Assembly (NCBI RefSeq): GCF_000829695.1
Contig: NZ_BBNN01000034.1
Span: 112,907 to 153,238, forward strand
Source: Streptomyces sp. NBRC 110035
GTDB taxonomy: Bacteria > Actinomycetota > Actinomycetes > Streptomycetales > Streptomycetaceae
DNA: 40,332 nt
Direction: 5' to 3'
Shown here: positions 1 through 7,572 of the stretch, piece by piece
How positions within the stretch are numbered: the stretch's first letter is position 1
Layout: every line of letters starts with the position of its first letter
Translations under genes and position numbers: made by a program
The notes under the pieces: generated by a model
Database searches by the model: none
What the model saw: only the letters and a program-made list of their open reading frames with translations
Told to the model about the DNA's origin: nothing

Positions 1-4
1 CCCG

Positions 5-140
5 GGGTCTGCCCGGTCCGAGTTCTGCCTGGCCTGGGATCCGTCCGGTCCGGTGTGCTTGACCAGGACCTGTCCGGTCCGGGGCCTGCCCGGGCTGGGA
101 TCCGTCCGGGTCGGCTCGCTTGACCGAGTCCTGTTCCGAC
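5..140. repeat. Imperfect tandem repeat, unit about 61 bp
   Basis: Two full copies and part of a third lie downstream of the nicotinamidase gene. The block GGGATCCGTCCGG occurs at 36-48 and again at 97-109, and CTTGACC recurs at the same 61-bp period. I see no gene or named element in 1-215. The repeats are rich in GGTCCGG and could extend left of the window. Confidence 0.6.
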
Positions 141-215
141 CGGCGGGTGCCCCGCCGGTCGCCGCCGGCCCGGGGCCCGCCCGACCGGCGCGCGCCCGCT
201 CCGACGGAGGCTCGC

Positions 216-803
216 CTACTGCACGACCGGCTTCCCCGCGAGCTCCACGCCCGCCCCGCGCAGCTCCTCGAGCGCCCGTTCGGTGGTCTGGGCCGCCACG
301 CCCGCGGTGAGGTCCAGCAGGACCTGGGTGCGGAAGCCCTCGCGGGCCGCGTCCAGGGCGGTCGCCCGGACGCAGTGGTCGGTGGCGATGCCCACCACGT
401 CCACCTCGTCGATCTCCCGGGCGCGCAGCCAGTCGGCCAGCGGCACGCCGTTCTCCTCGGCCCCCTCGAAGCCGCTGTACGCCGCCGAGTACGCCCCCTT
501 GTCGAAGACGGCGTCGACCGCGCCGGAGGCGACCGCGGGGGCGAAGTTCGGGTGGAAGCCGACGCCCTCCGTCCCGGCGACGCAGTGCGCGGGCCAGGAG
601 TGGACGAAGTCGGGGTCGTCGGCGAAGTGACCGCCGGGGGCGATGTGGTGGTCGCGGGTGGCCACCACGTGCTGGTACCCGGCCGGTACCCGTGCGACCA
701 GCTCGGTGATGGCGGCGGCCACGTCCGCGCCGCCGGACACGGCGAGACTGCCCCCCTCGCAGAAGTCGTTCTGCACGTCAACGACGATCAAGGCGCGGCG
801 CAT
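216..803 (-). CDS. pncA: Nicotinamidase (isochorismatase-fold cysteine hydrolase)
   Basis: Cytosolic hydrolase of 195 aa, predicted to convert nicotinamide to nicotinate for NAD salvage. The nicotinamidase signature is present: Asp9 in VVDVQNDF, metal-site residues in TRDHH near residue 50, Lys102 in FDKGAYSAAYSGF, and the nucleophile Cys144 in ATDHCVRATA. The length is normal for the family. The start is supported by GAAGGAA upstream. It lies 91 bp downstream of pncB on the same strand. The pair makes nicotinate and then nicotinate mononucleotide, so they probably form one salvage operon. Other isochorismatase-fold enzymes look similar, but the full catalytic set and the pncB neighbour favour this call. 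Confidence 0.93.
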   Translation of the reverse strand: MRRALIVVDVQNDFCEGGSLAVSGGADVAAAITELVARVPAGYQHVVATRDHHIAPGGHFADDPDFVHSWPAHCVAGTEGVGFHPNFAPAVASGAVDAVFDKGAYSAAYSGFEGAEENGVPLADWLRAREIDEVDVVGIATDHCVRATALDAAREGFRTQVLLDLTAGVAAQTTERALEELRGAGVELAGKPVVQ

Positions 804-894
804 GGTCGGATTCCTTCGGCTGGAGGTCGGTCGAGGGGGCGGACGGAGGGCGAGGGGTGGACGGGGGACGAGGGGCGGGTTCCCGGGACAGCCG

Positions 895-2247
895 TCAGCT
901 ACCCGAGTCCAGGTGCAGGTACTCCGTCGGAATGACGGGTTCCCCGCGGGACAGCTGGGTCGCGGACAGCGGCAGGCCGGCGCGGGCCGCCGCGTGCCGT
1001 GCGCGGAGCCGGTCCAGAGGCTCGCGCGCGGTCGCGGTCACCTCGCCGCCCTTGACCAGCTCCACCAGCAGCTGCCGGTCGGCCAGCTCCTCGGGTATCC
1101 GCCCGGTGCCGACCACCTCGGCCTCGGCGACGCCGTGCCCGTCCAGCCGCCGCGCGGCCCACTTGCGGCCGCCGATGGACGTCTTGCCTCCGGAGGACCG
1201 TTTCGCCACGGGCTCCAGCGGCGCCCCGGCGTCGGCCGACCGGGCGCGGGCGACCAGCTTGTAGACCATGGAGGCCGTCGGGTGCCCGGAGCCGGTCACC
1301 AGCTGGGTGCCGACGCCGTACGCGTCCACCGGCGCGGCGGCCAGTGAGGCGATGGCGTACTCGTCGAGGTCCGAGGTCACGGTGATCTTCGTGCCGGTGG
1401 CGCCCAGCTCGTCCAGCTGCCGGCGCACCCGGTGCGCGACCAGCAGCAGGTCGCCGGAGTCGATCCGGACCGAGCCCAGGGACGGGCCGGCGAGCTCGAC
1501 GGCCGTACGGACGGCCTCGGTCACGTCGTAGGTGTCCACCAGGAGCGTCGTACCGGCGCCGAGGGAGTCCACCTGCGCGCGGAAGGCGTCCCGCTCGCTG
1601 TCGTGCACCAGGGTGAAGGCGTGGGCGGAGGTGCCCACGGTCGGGATGGCGTAGCGGAACCCGGCCGCCAGGTCGGAGGTGGAGGTGAAGCCGCCCACGT
1701 AGGCGGCCCGGGAGGAGGCCACCGCGGCCAGCTCGTGGGTGCGCCGGGCGCCCATCTCGATCAGCGGCCGGTCCCCGGCGGCCGACGCCATCCGGGAGGC
1801 CGCCGCGGCGATCGCCGAGTCGTGGTTGAGGATCGACAGGATCACCGTCTCCAGCAGCACGCACTCCGCGAAGCTGCCCTCGACCCGCATGATCGGCGAG
1901 CCCGGGAAGTACACCTCGCCCTCCGGGTAGCCCCAGATGTCCCCGGAGAAGCGGTAGTCCGCCAGCCAGTCGAGGGTCGGCCCGTCGACGACGTTCTTCT
2001 CGCGCAGGAAGTCGAGGACGGGGCCCTCGAAACGGAAGTTCTCCACCGCGTCCAGGACCCTTCCGGTGCCGGCCACGACGCCGTAGCGGCGGCCCTCCGG
2101 CAGGCGCCGGGTGAAGACCTCGAAGACGCTGCGCCGTTCGGCGGTGCCGCCGTTCAGGGCGGCCTGCAGCATCGTCAGCTCGTAGTGGTCGGTGAAGAGG
2201 GCCGTCGACGGCACCGTCACCGGCAGCCCAAGGTCCGCTGTGTTCAT
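895..2247 (-). CDS. pncB: Nicotinate phosphoribosyltransferase
   Basis: Joins nicotinate to PRPP to give nicotinate mononucleotide, the committed Preiss-Handler step of NAD salvage. The 450-aa protein has the family N-terminus (TDHYELTMLQAAL), the PMMRVEG-like stretch (GSPIMRVEG) and GTSAHAF, which carries the histidine phosphorylated in this family. The ATG at 2247 is preferred over the longer open frame because homology starts there and a TAGCAT -10 element (2255-2260, minus strand) ends 7 nt before it. No good Shine-Dalgarno is visible, so the mRNA may be leaderless. It is divergent from clpS and followed by pncA. Confidence 0.94.
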   Translation of the reverse strand: MNTADLGLPVTVPSTALFTDHYELTMLQAALNGGTAERRSVFEVFTRRLPEGRRYGVVAGTGRVLDAVENFRFEGPVLDFLREKNVVDGPTLDWLADYRFSGDIWGYPEGEVYFPGSPIMRVEGSFAECVLLETVILSILNHDSAIAAAASRMASAAGDRPLIEMGARRTHELAAVASSRAAYVGGFTSTSDLAAGFRYAIPTVGTSAHAFTLVHDSERDAFRAQVDSLGAGTTLLVDTYDVTEAVRTAVELAGPSLGSVRIDSGDLLLVAHRVRRQLDELGATGTKITVTSDLDEYAIASLAAAPVDAYGVGTQLVTGSGHPTASMVYKLVARARSADAGAPLEPVAKRSSGGKTSIGGRKWAARRLDGHGVAEAEVVGTGRIPEELADRQLLVELVKGGEVTATAREPLDRLRARHAAARAGLPLSATQLSRGEPVIPTEYLHLDSGS

Positions 2248-2254
2248 ACGACGG

Positions 2255-2260
2255 ATGCTA
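2255..2260 (-). promoter_or_regulatory. Probable -10 element of a leaderless pncB transcript
   Basis: TAGCAT on the minus strand is followed by 7 nt and then the pncB ATG. This fits the TANNNT pattern of vegetative actinobacterial promoters and would put the transcription start at or beside the start codon. A convincing -35 is not seen. Confidence 0.45.
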
Positions 2261-2366
2261 CCCCCTTTTCGTCCTTCTGACGATTTTGGTTCCGGTCTCC
2301 GGTCCGCGGGGTCCGGCAGGGGTCCGCGCGGGCCGGTTTGTACTCCCGGCCCCTTCCGGTGGCAGC

Positions 2367-2684
2367 ATGGGCAGTGTGACGTCACCCGCACCCCTGGAGA
2401 TCGAACGCACCGAGCCGGCGGAAGAGGCTTTCGCCGTGCCCGAGCCCGACGTCCCCTGGATCACCCTCGTCCACAACGACCCGGTCAACCTCATGAGCTA
2501 CGTGACGTACGTCTTCCAGACGTACTTCGGCTACTCCAAGGAGAAGGCCACCAGGCTCATGCTCGATGTCCACCACAAGGGCCGGGCGGTCGTCTCCAGC
2601 GGCACCCGCGAGGAAATGGAACGCGACGTCCAGGCCATGCACGGCTACGGCCTGTGGGCCACGCTCCAGCAGGACCGGAAGTAG
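2367..2684 (+). CDS. clpS: ATP-dependent Clp protease adaptor ClpS
   Basis: Small N-end-rule adaptor of 105 aa that docks substrates on the ClpA/ClpC ATPase. Family hallmarks are clear: VPWITLVHNDPVNLMSYV (the HNDxxN pocket), TYVFQTYFGYSKEKA, MLDVHHKGRAVV and the C-terminal ERDVQAMHGYGLWATL. The unstructured N-terminus is typical of actinobacterial ClpS. ATG at 2367 and GTG at 2376 are both possible starts; nothing decides between them. It is followed on the same strand by a DUF2017 gene, its usual neighbour in actinomycetes. Confidence 0.94.
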   Translation: MGSVTSPAPLEIERTEPAEEAFAVPEPDVPWITLVHNDPVNLMSYVTYVFQTYFGYSKEKATRLMLDVHHKGRAVVSSGTREEMERDVQAMHGYGLWATLQQDRK

Positions 2685-2782
2685 CCCGCCGCCCGGCCCG
2701 GGAGCGACCCGTCGGCCGGACCGGAAGCAGCCCGCCCATGACCCGCCCCCGCCCGCAGGACCGGAAGTAGCGAATCGCCTCC

Positions 2783-3385
2783 ATGTCAGGACACTTCGAA
2801 CCGCTCCCCGGCGGCGGCGCGTCCGTCGCCCTCGACGACGTCGAGATCTCCATCATCCGCTCCCTGGCCGTACAGCTCATGGAGCTGATCGGCCCCGGCC
2901 CGGCCGCACAGGCGCCCGACGACCCGCTCGCCGAACTCTTCGCCGAGGGCCCGAGCGAACCGCCCTCCGACCCCGTGCTGCGCCGCCTCTTCCCGGACGC
3001 CTACGGCGGCCCCGACGCGTCCGCCCCGGCCGAGGACGCCGAGCAACGGCGGGCGCACTCCGCGGAGTTCCGCCGCTTCACCGAGAACGACCTGCGGGCC
3101 GGCAAGCGCGAGAACGCCCTCGCGGTGATCCGCTCCCTGGACGGGCTCGCCGCGGCCGGCGGGGGAGGGGCGGTGCTCGAGCTCTCCGCCGAGGAGTCCC
3201 GGCAGTGGCTCGGCGCGCTGAACGACCTGCGGCTGGCGATCGGTTCCCGGCTGCAGATCGACGACGAGGACGACACCGACCTCCTCTTCCACCTCCCGGA
3301 CGAGGATCCGCGCAAGCCCATGGTGATGGCCTACCTGTGGCTCGGAGGGCTCCAGGAAACCCTGGTATCGACCCTGATGCCGTAA
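2783..3385 (+). CDS. DUF2017 domain protein downstream of clpS
   Basis: A 200-aa cytosolic acidic protein with no signal peptide or membrane segment. It matches the actinobacterial DUF2017 family, which nearly always follows clpS; the function is not established. Recognisable stretches are ISIIRSLAVQLMELIG near residue 30 and a C-terminal YLWLGGLQETLV. The 98-bp gap after clpS carries no obvious terminator, so the two may be cotranscribed. The context suggests a link with Clp proteolysis, but that is inference from neighbourhood only. Confidence 0.85.
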   Translation: MSGHFEPLPGGGASVALDDVEISIIRSLAVQLMELIGPGPAAQAPDDPLAELFAEGPSEPPSDPVLRRLFPDAYGGPDASAPAEDAEQRRAHSAEFRRFTENDLRAGKRENALAVIRSLDGLAAAGGGGAVLELSAEESRQWLGALNDLRLAIGSRLQIDDEDDTDLLFHLPDEDPRKPMVMAYLWLGGLQETLVSTLMP

Positions 3386-3517
3386 ACCCGCGGTCATGCC
3401 GTAGCGGCGTGCCGAATGTCCGGACACATCCGCTGATCCGTTCGCTCAGGGGATCCTCAAATCCGGATAACGATCCTGTCACCGACCCTTCTGTTTACTG
3501 CCTTCGGGCGACCTGGT

Positions 3518-3531
3518 GTGACGTGCGTCAC
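3518..3531. promoter_or_regulatory. Crp-like palindromic operator upstream of the alanine symporter
   Basis: GTGACGTGCGTCAC has perfect 6-bp arms (GTGACG/CGTCAC) around a 2-bp centre and matches the Crp/Fnr-family half-site GTGA...TCAC. It lies in the 362-bp gap before the symporter gene, about 217 bp from its ATG. Streptomyces Crp recognises sites of this kind. Apart from this site and AT-richer sequence at 3530-3560 that may hold a promoter, I see nothing else in 3386-3747. Confidence 0.5.
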
Positions 3532-3747
3532 TCAACTATGCGTAAACGGCGTGGTAAAACCTGGCAACTCGCTTGCGGCGCCGACTCGCCGTGACCGGGG
3601 GAAGCCGCTGTGATCGGGAAGCCGGTTGCTGCCGGTGCTCCGTCGCCGAACGGACGACGACGTCCGTCCATGCCGCAGGTCATGTGCCGGACGTCGTGCC
3701 GCTCTGCTGCGCCACGTCAGCACATCCCCACCCCTTGAGGTAGTTCG

Positions 3748-5289
3748 ATGTCACTCGACTCCATCACCACATCCATCGACGACGCAGTCGGCGATTTCTT
3801 CGATCCCGTCGCGACCACGGCCGCCGACATCGTCTTCTACACGGTCCCCGTCGGTGGCACCGACCTTCCGCTCATCGTCGCCTGGCTGGTGATCGCGGGC
3901 CTGGTCTTCACCGGCTGGTTCGGCCTGGTCCAGGTGCGCAAGTTCAAGCTCGCCATCGACGTCGTACGCGGCAAGTACGACGAGGACGGCTCGCCCGGTG
4001 AGGTCAACCACTTCCAGGCGCTGACCGCGGCCGTCTCCGGCACCGTCGGCCTCGGCAACATCGCCGGTGTCGCCGTCGCCGTCTCCATCGGCGGCCCCGG
4101 CGCCACCTTCTGGATGATCCTCTGCGGCCTGCTCGGCATGGCGACCAAGTTCGTCGAGGTCACCCTCGGCGTGAAGTACCGCGAGCAGCACCCCGACGGC
4201 ACCGTCTCCGGCGGGCCCATGCACTACCTGCCCAAGGGTCTCGCCGAGCGCTTCGGCAGCGGCGGCGCCGTGCTCGGCAAGGTCCTCGCCGTGCTCGCCT
4301 CGGTCATGATCCTCTTCTTCGGCCTCTTCGGCGGCAACCTGTTCCAGACCAACCAGAGCTACGCCCAGATCTCCTCGACCTTCGGCGGCGAGGACGGCTT
4401 CCTGGCCTCCTCCGCGGGCGCCGTGCTGTTCGGTCTGGTCGTCGCCGCCCTGGTCGGCCTCGTGCTGCTCGGCGGCATCCGCTCCATCGCCTCGGTCACC
4501 AGCCGGCTGGTCCCGGCGATGGCCGTCATGTACCTCGTCGCCTGCCTGGTCGTCATCCTGACCAACGTCACCGCGGTGCCCGACGCGATCGGGACCGTCT
4601 TCCAGGGTGCCTTCGAGGCCGAAGGCGTGGCGGGCGGTGTGATCGGTGCCCTGATCGTCGGCTTCCAGCGGGCCGCCTTCTCCAACGAGGCCGGCCTCGG
4701 CTCCGCCCCGATCGCCCACTCCGCGGTCAAGACCAAGCACCCCGCGAGCGAGGGCCTGGTCGCCCTCCTCGAGCCCTTCATCGACACGGTCGTCGTCTGC
4801 ACCATGACCGCGCTCACCATCGTCATCGCCAACCCCGCCAGCTGGGGCGAGGCCCGCGAGGGCGAGAGCATCGGCGGCGTCACCATCACCTCCGACGCCT
4901 TCGAGACCGTCCTGCCCTGGTTCCCGAACCTGCTGACGGTCGCGGTGCTGCTGTTCGCCTTCTCCACGATCCTGACCTGGGGCTACTACGGCCTCAAGGC
5001 CTGGGCGTACCTCTTCGGCCGGAGCAAGGTCAGCGAGATCACCTTCAAGGCGGTGTGGAGCCTGTTCGTGATCGCCGGCTCCCTGCTCTCCCTCGACTCC
5101 CTGATCAGCCTCGCCGACTCGGCGCTCTTCCTGCTCTCCGTGTTCAACATCATCGGCCTCTACCTGCTGGCCCCCGTGGTCAAGCGGGAGCTGAACTCCT
5201 TCCTGGAGTACGTCAAGGTCCGCAAGGCCGGACAGGCCGGGGGCCCGGCGCCCAACGCGGGCGAGACGGAGACCGCGAAGGCCCTCTGA
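3748..5289 (+). CDS. Sodium/alanine symporter (AGCS family)
   Basis: Integral membrane carrier of 513 aa, predicted to import alanine or glycine with Na+. It carries the family signatures GTVGLGNIAG (residues 98-107) and FSNEAGLGSAPIAHSA (near 313), and about eleven hydrophobic segments. Length is typical. The start follows TTGAGGTAG, a moderate ribosome binding site. The gene is monocistronic, with its own upstream region holding a Crp-like site and two hairpins downstream. Exact substrate preference cannot be read from sequence. Confidence 0.92.
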   Translation: MSLDSITTSIDDAVGDFFDPVATTAADIVFYTVPVGGTDLPLIVAWLVIAGLVFTGWFGLVQVRKFKLAIDVVRGKYDEDGSPGEVNHFQALTAAVSGTVGLGNIAGVAVAVSIGGPGATFWMILCGLLGMATKFVEVTLGVKYREQHPDGTVSGGPMHYLPKGLAERFGSGGAVLGKVLAVLASVMILFFGLFGGNLFQTNQSYAQISSTFGGEDGFLASSAGAVLFGLVVAALVGLVLLGGIRSIASVTSRLVPAMAVMYLVACLVVILTNVTAVPDAIGTVFQGAFEAEGVAGGVIGALIVGFQRAAFSNEAGLGSAPIAHSAVKTKHPASEGLVALLEPFIDTVVVCTMTALTIVIANPASWGEAREGESIGGVTITSDAFETVLPWFPNLLTVAVLLFAFSTILTWGYYGLKAWAYLFGRSKVSEITFKAVWSLFVIAGSLLSLDSLISLADSALFLLSVFNIIGLYLLAPVVKRELNSFLEYVKVRKAGQAGGPAPNAGETETAKAL

Positions 5290-5299
5290 CTCCCGAGGC

Positions 5300-5333
5300 C
5301 ACCGGCCGGAGACCTCTGGCCGTCCGGCCGGTG
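5300..5333 (+). terminator. Hairpin downstream of the symporter gene
   Basis: Inverted repeat CACCGGCCGGA / TCCGGCCGGTG with a 12-nt loop, starting 10 bp after the stop codon. No T-tract follows, as is usual in Streptomyces. Confidence 0.55.
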
Positions 5334-5353
5334 ACCCGCAGGTGTCCGGCATC

Positions 5354-5392
5354 CGGGCCGCTCCGTACCACCCCTCGGTACGGAGCGGCCCG
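5354..5392 (+). terminator. Strong hairpin terminator before the JAMM protease gene
   Basis: A perfect 16-bp stem (CGGGCCGCTCCGTACC at 5354-5369 with its complement at 5377-5392) and a 7-nt loop. It should isolate the symporter transcript from the gene starting at 5412. Confidence 0.75.
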
Positions 5393-5398
5393 TCTGCT

Positions 5399-5404
5399 TA
5401 TCCT
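5399..5404 (+). promoter_or_regulatory. Probable -10 of a leaderless mec transcript
   Basis: TATCCT followed by 7 nt and ATG. No Shine-Dalgarno lies between this hexamer and the ATG. It sits immediately after the strong terminator, where a new promoter is expected. Confidence 0.4.
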
Positions 5405-5411
5405 GAGCCCC

Positions 5412-5834
5412 ATGCTGACCATCACCCAGGAGCTGTACGACCGGATCGTCGCCCACGCGCGCGAGGACCACCCCGACGAGGCGTGCGGCGTGGTGGCGGG
5501 CCCGGCGGGCTCCGGCCGCCCCGAGCGTTTCGTGCCCATGCTGAACGCGGCCCGCTCACCCACGTTCTACGAGTTCGACTCGAAGGACCTGCTCAAGCTC
5601 TACCGCGAGATGGACGACAACGACGAGGAGCCGGTGATCGTCTACCACTCGCACACCGCGACCGAGGCCCGCCCCTCCCGCACCGACGTCTCCCTCGCGA
5701 GCGAGCCCGGCGCCCACTACGTCCTGGTCTCCACCGCCGACACCGACGGCCTCGGCGACTTCCAGTTCCGTTCCTTCAGGATCGTGGACGGCGAGGTCAC
5801 GGAGGAGGAGGTCGAGGTCGTCGAGGCGTACTGA
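5412..5834 (+). CDS. mec: M67/JAMM metallopeptidase (Mec+-like, CysO-cysteine hydrolase)
   Basis: A 140-aa zinc isopeptidase of the JAB1/MPN family. The JAMM motif is complete: a Glu in DEACGVVAG, then HSHTATEARPSRTD, which supplies the two His and the Asp. In mycobacteria the orthologue Mec+ releases cysteine from the CysO-cysteine adduct. Here the CysO-like and CysM-like genes lie just downstream, so the same role is likely. It may also trim the carrier C-terminus (see the carrier entry). ATG at 5412 gives the usual family N-terminus; longer upstream reading has no homology. Confidence 0.88.
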   Translation: MLTITQELYDRIVAHAREDHPDEACGVVAGPAGSGRPERFVPMLNAARSPTFYEFDSKDLLKLYREMDDNDEEPVIVYHSHTATEARPSRTDVSLASEPGAHYVLVSTADTDGLGDFQFRSFRIVDGEVTEEEVEVVEAY

Positions 5835-5952
5835 GCCGTGCCGGACCCCGCGCGAGCACCGCGAACCGGGCCCCGACCGGCCTCTTCCCACATACCGGTC
5901 GCCCGTCTTCCGGAGTGTGAGACGGCACTCGGATCCGGCTGTCGGGAATCGA

Positions 5953-5958
5953 TACGAT
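5953..5958 (+). promoter_or_regulatory. Probable -10 of the leader peptide/cysO transcript
   Basis: TACGAT is followed by 6 nt and then the ATG of the leader peptide, so transcription would start at or next to that ATG. No Shine-Dalgarno is present. The -35 region is weak. Confidence 0.5.
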
Positions 5959-5964
5959 GACCCC

Positions 5965-6060
5965 ATGGTTCTCCATGACGTGAGCGACAAGACGCCGGGC
6001 AAGCTGCTCGTGGCGCGGCTGCACGTCGACCTGTGCCGACTCGCCAGCGCCATCTGTTGA
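5965..6060 (+). CDS. Leader peptide ending in Cys, putative cysteine attenuator
   Basis: A 31-codon open frame, apparently leaderless, ending in HVDLCRLASAIC and TGA. The pattern (R/H)VDL-x-R-x-x-S-x-x-C is shared by short putative leader peptides found upstream of sulfur-metabolism genes in Streptomyces. In mycobacteria, leaderless Cys-containing short ORFs act as cysteine-responsive attenuators. It lies 132 bp before the CysO-like gene. Stalling at the two Cys codons (one terminal) when Cys-tRNA is short would be the proposed signal; that mechanism is inference here. The 6061-6192 segment has no gene. Confidence 0.75.
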   Translation: MVLHDVSDKTPGKLLVARLHVDLCRLASAIC

Positions 6061-6192
6061 CCTCGAGCCTCCCGCCGCAGGGCCCGTGAGCCCCGGCGGC
6101 ACCACCTCGCACGTACGCGCACGCACACCCACGCACCGCCCGCGCCGTCGCGCGCCCACCGACAGACGACATCACCGAAGGAGCCCTCCGCC

Positions 6193-6480
6193 ATGGCCAT
6201 CGAGGTCCGGATCCCGACCATCCTCCGCCAGTACACCGACGGCCAGAAGGCGGTGGAGGGCGCCGGGAACACCCTCACCGAGCTCTTCGCCGACCTCGAG
6301 ACCCGGCACGCCGGCATCCGGGCCCGTCTCGTCGACGACGCCAACGGCGACCAGCTGCGCCGCTTCGTCAACGTGTACCTCAACGACGAGGACGTCCGTT
6401 TCCTCGACGGCATCAACACCAAGCTGACCGACGGCGACAGCGTCACGATCCTGCCGGCCGTGGCCGGCGGCATGGCCTGA
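6193..6480 (+). CDS. cysO: MoaD/ThiS-family sulfur carrier protein (CysO-like)
   Basis: A 95-aa ubiquitin-fold sulfur carrier. Its C-terminal thiocarboxylate would donate sulfur to O-phosphoserine bound by the adjacent CysM-like enzyme. The N-terminus (IEVRIPTILRQYTDG) and C-terminal SVTILPAVAGG match the family. Unusually, the protein does not end at GlyGly but continues with Met-Ala, so the tail must be trimmed before adenylation; the JAMM protease upstream is the obvious candidate. A GAAGGAG ribosome binding site precedes the ATG. It lies 5 bp from the synthase gene, so the two are almost certainly cotranscribed. Confidence 0.9.
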   Translation: MAIEVRIPTILRQYTDGQKAVEGAGNTLTELFADLETRHAGIRARLVDDANGDQLRRFVNVYLNDEDVRFLDGINTKLTDGDSVTILPAVAGGMA

Positions 6481-6485
6481 TCCGG

Positions 6486-7436
6486 ATGCGCTACGACTCG
6501 CCGCTGGCCGCGGTCGGCAACACCCCGCTGGTGCGCCTGCCGCGGCTCTCGCCCTCGGCCGACGTCCGCGTCTGGGCGAAGCTCGAGGACCGCAACCCGA
6601 CCGGTTCGATCAAGGACCGTCCGGCCCTGTTCATGATCGAGCAGGCGGAGAAGGAGGGCCGGCTCACCCCGGGCTGCACCATTCTGGAGCCGACGTCCGG
6701 CAACACCGGCATCTCCCTGGCCATGGCCGCCAAGCTCAAGGGCTACCGCATGGTGTGCGTGATGCCCGAGAACACCTCGCAGGAACGCCGGGACCTGCTG
6801 TCCATGTGGGGCGCGGAGATCATCTCCTCCCCGGCCGCCGGCGGCTCCAACACCGCCGTACGGGTCGCCAAGGAGATCGGCGCCGAGCACCCCGACTGGG
6901 TGATGCTCTACCAGTACGGCAACCCGGACAACGCGGGCGCCCACTACGCCACCACCGGCCCGGAGATCCTCGCCGACCTGCCCTCGATCACGCACTTCGT
7001 GGCCGGCCTCGGCACCACCGGCACCCTCATGGGCGTCGGCCGCTACCTGCGCGAGCACAAGCCGGACGTACGGATCGTCGCCGCCGAACCCCGCTACGAC
7101 GACCTCGTCTACGGGCTGCGCAACCTCGACGAGGGCTTCGTCCCCGAGCTGTACGACGCCTCCGTCCTCACCACCCGCTTCTCCGTCGGCTCCGCCGACG
7201 CCGTCACCCGCACCCGTGAACTCCTCCAGCAGGAAGGCATCTTCGCCGGTGTCTCCACCGGGGCCGCCCTGCACGCCGCGATCGGCGTCGCGAACAAGGC
7301 GCTCAAGGCGGGGGAGAGCGCCGACGTCGTCTTCGTCGTCGCCGACGGCGGCTGGAAGTACCTGTCGACCGGCGTGTACACCGCCGCCACGACGGAGGAG
7401 GCCATCGAAACGCTCCAGGGCCAGCTCTGGGCGTGA
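6486..7436 (+). CDS. cysM: PLP-dependent cysteine synthase (CysM, CysO-using type)
   Basis: A 316-aa fold-type II PLP enzyme. The PLP lysine is in NPTGSIKDRPA (near residue 42), the substrate loop is TSGNTGISLA, and the phosphate-binding glycine loop is GLGTTGTLMGVG. In this actinobacterial branch, O-phosphoserine and thiocarboxylated CysO are the substrates rather than O-acetylserine and sulfide. The mec-cysO-cysM neighbourhood supports that assignment. A strong hairpin follows the gene. Confidence 0.93.
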   Translation: MRYDSPLAAVGNTPLVRLPRLSPSADVRVWAKLEDRNPTGSIKDRPALFMIEQAEKEGRLTPGCTILEPTSGNTGISLAMAAKLKGYRMVCVMPENTSQERRDLLSMWGAEIISSPAAGGSNTAVRVAKEIGAEHPDWVMLYQYGNPDNAGAHYATTGPEILADLPSITHFVAGLGTTGTLMGVGRYLREHKPDVRIVAAEPRYDDLVYGLRNLDEGFVPELYDASVLTTRFSVGSADAVTRTRELLQQEGIFAGVSTGAALHAAIGVANKALKAGESADVVFVVADGGWKYLSTGVYTAATTEEAIETLQGQLWA

Positions 7437-7443
7437 CACGACA

Positions 7444-7482
7444 GCACCAGACGCACCAAGCGCACCAAGCGCACCAGGCGCG
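7444..7482. repeat. Short 9-bp tandem repeat
   Basis: Four to five imperfect copies of GCACCAAGC follow the cysM stop codon. It is a simple repeat without evident function. Confidence 0.5.
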
Positions 7483-7484
7483 GT

Positions 7485-7519
7485 GCGAAGGGGCCGGGGA
7501 TCCACCCCGGCCCCTTCGC
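7485..7519 (+). terminator. cysM terminator
   Basis: A perfect 15-bp stem (GCGAAGGGGCCGGGG and its complement) with a 5-nt loop ATCCA, 49 bp after the stop codon. It separates cysM from the convergent gene ending at 7573 and could work in both directions. Confidence 0.85.
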
Positions 7520-7572
7520 CGTTCCCTCCGGTGCTCCCGTTCCGCGGGCGCGTCCCGCCTTCGCCGCCGCGC

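Noticed and set aside
3751..5352. 533-codon open frame on the minus strand opposite the alanine symporter
   Set aside because: Composition (Gly, Asp, Glu, Val rich, no domain) is that of an antisense frame of a GC-rich gene; the plus strand encodes a clear AGCS protein.
6486..6497. ATGCGCTAC at the cysM start, like the pentapeptide genes
   Set aside because: It continues in frame into the full CysM protein; Leu-His-stop does not follow.
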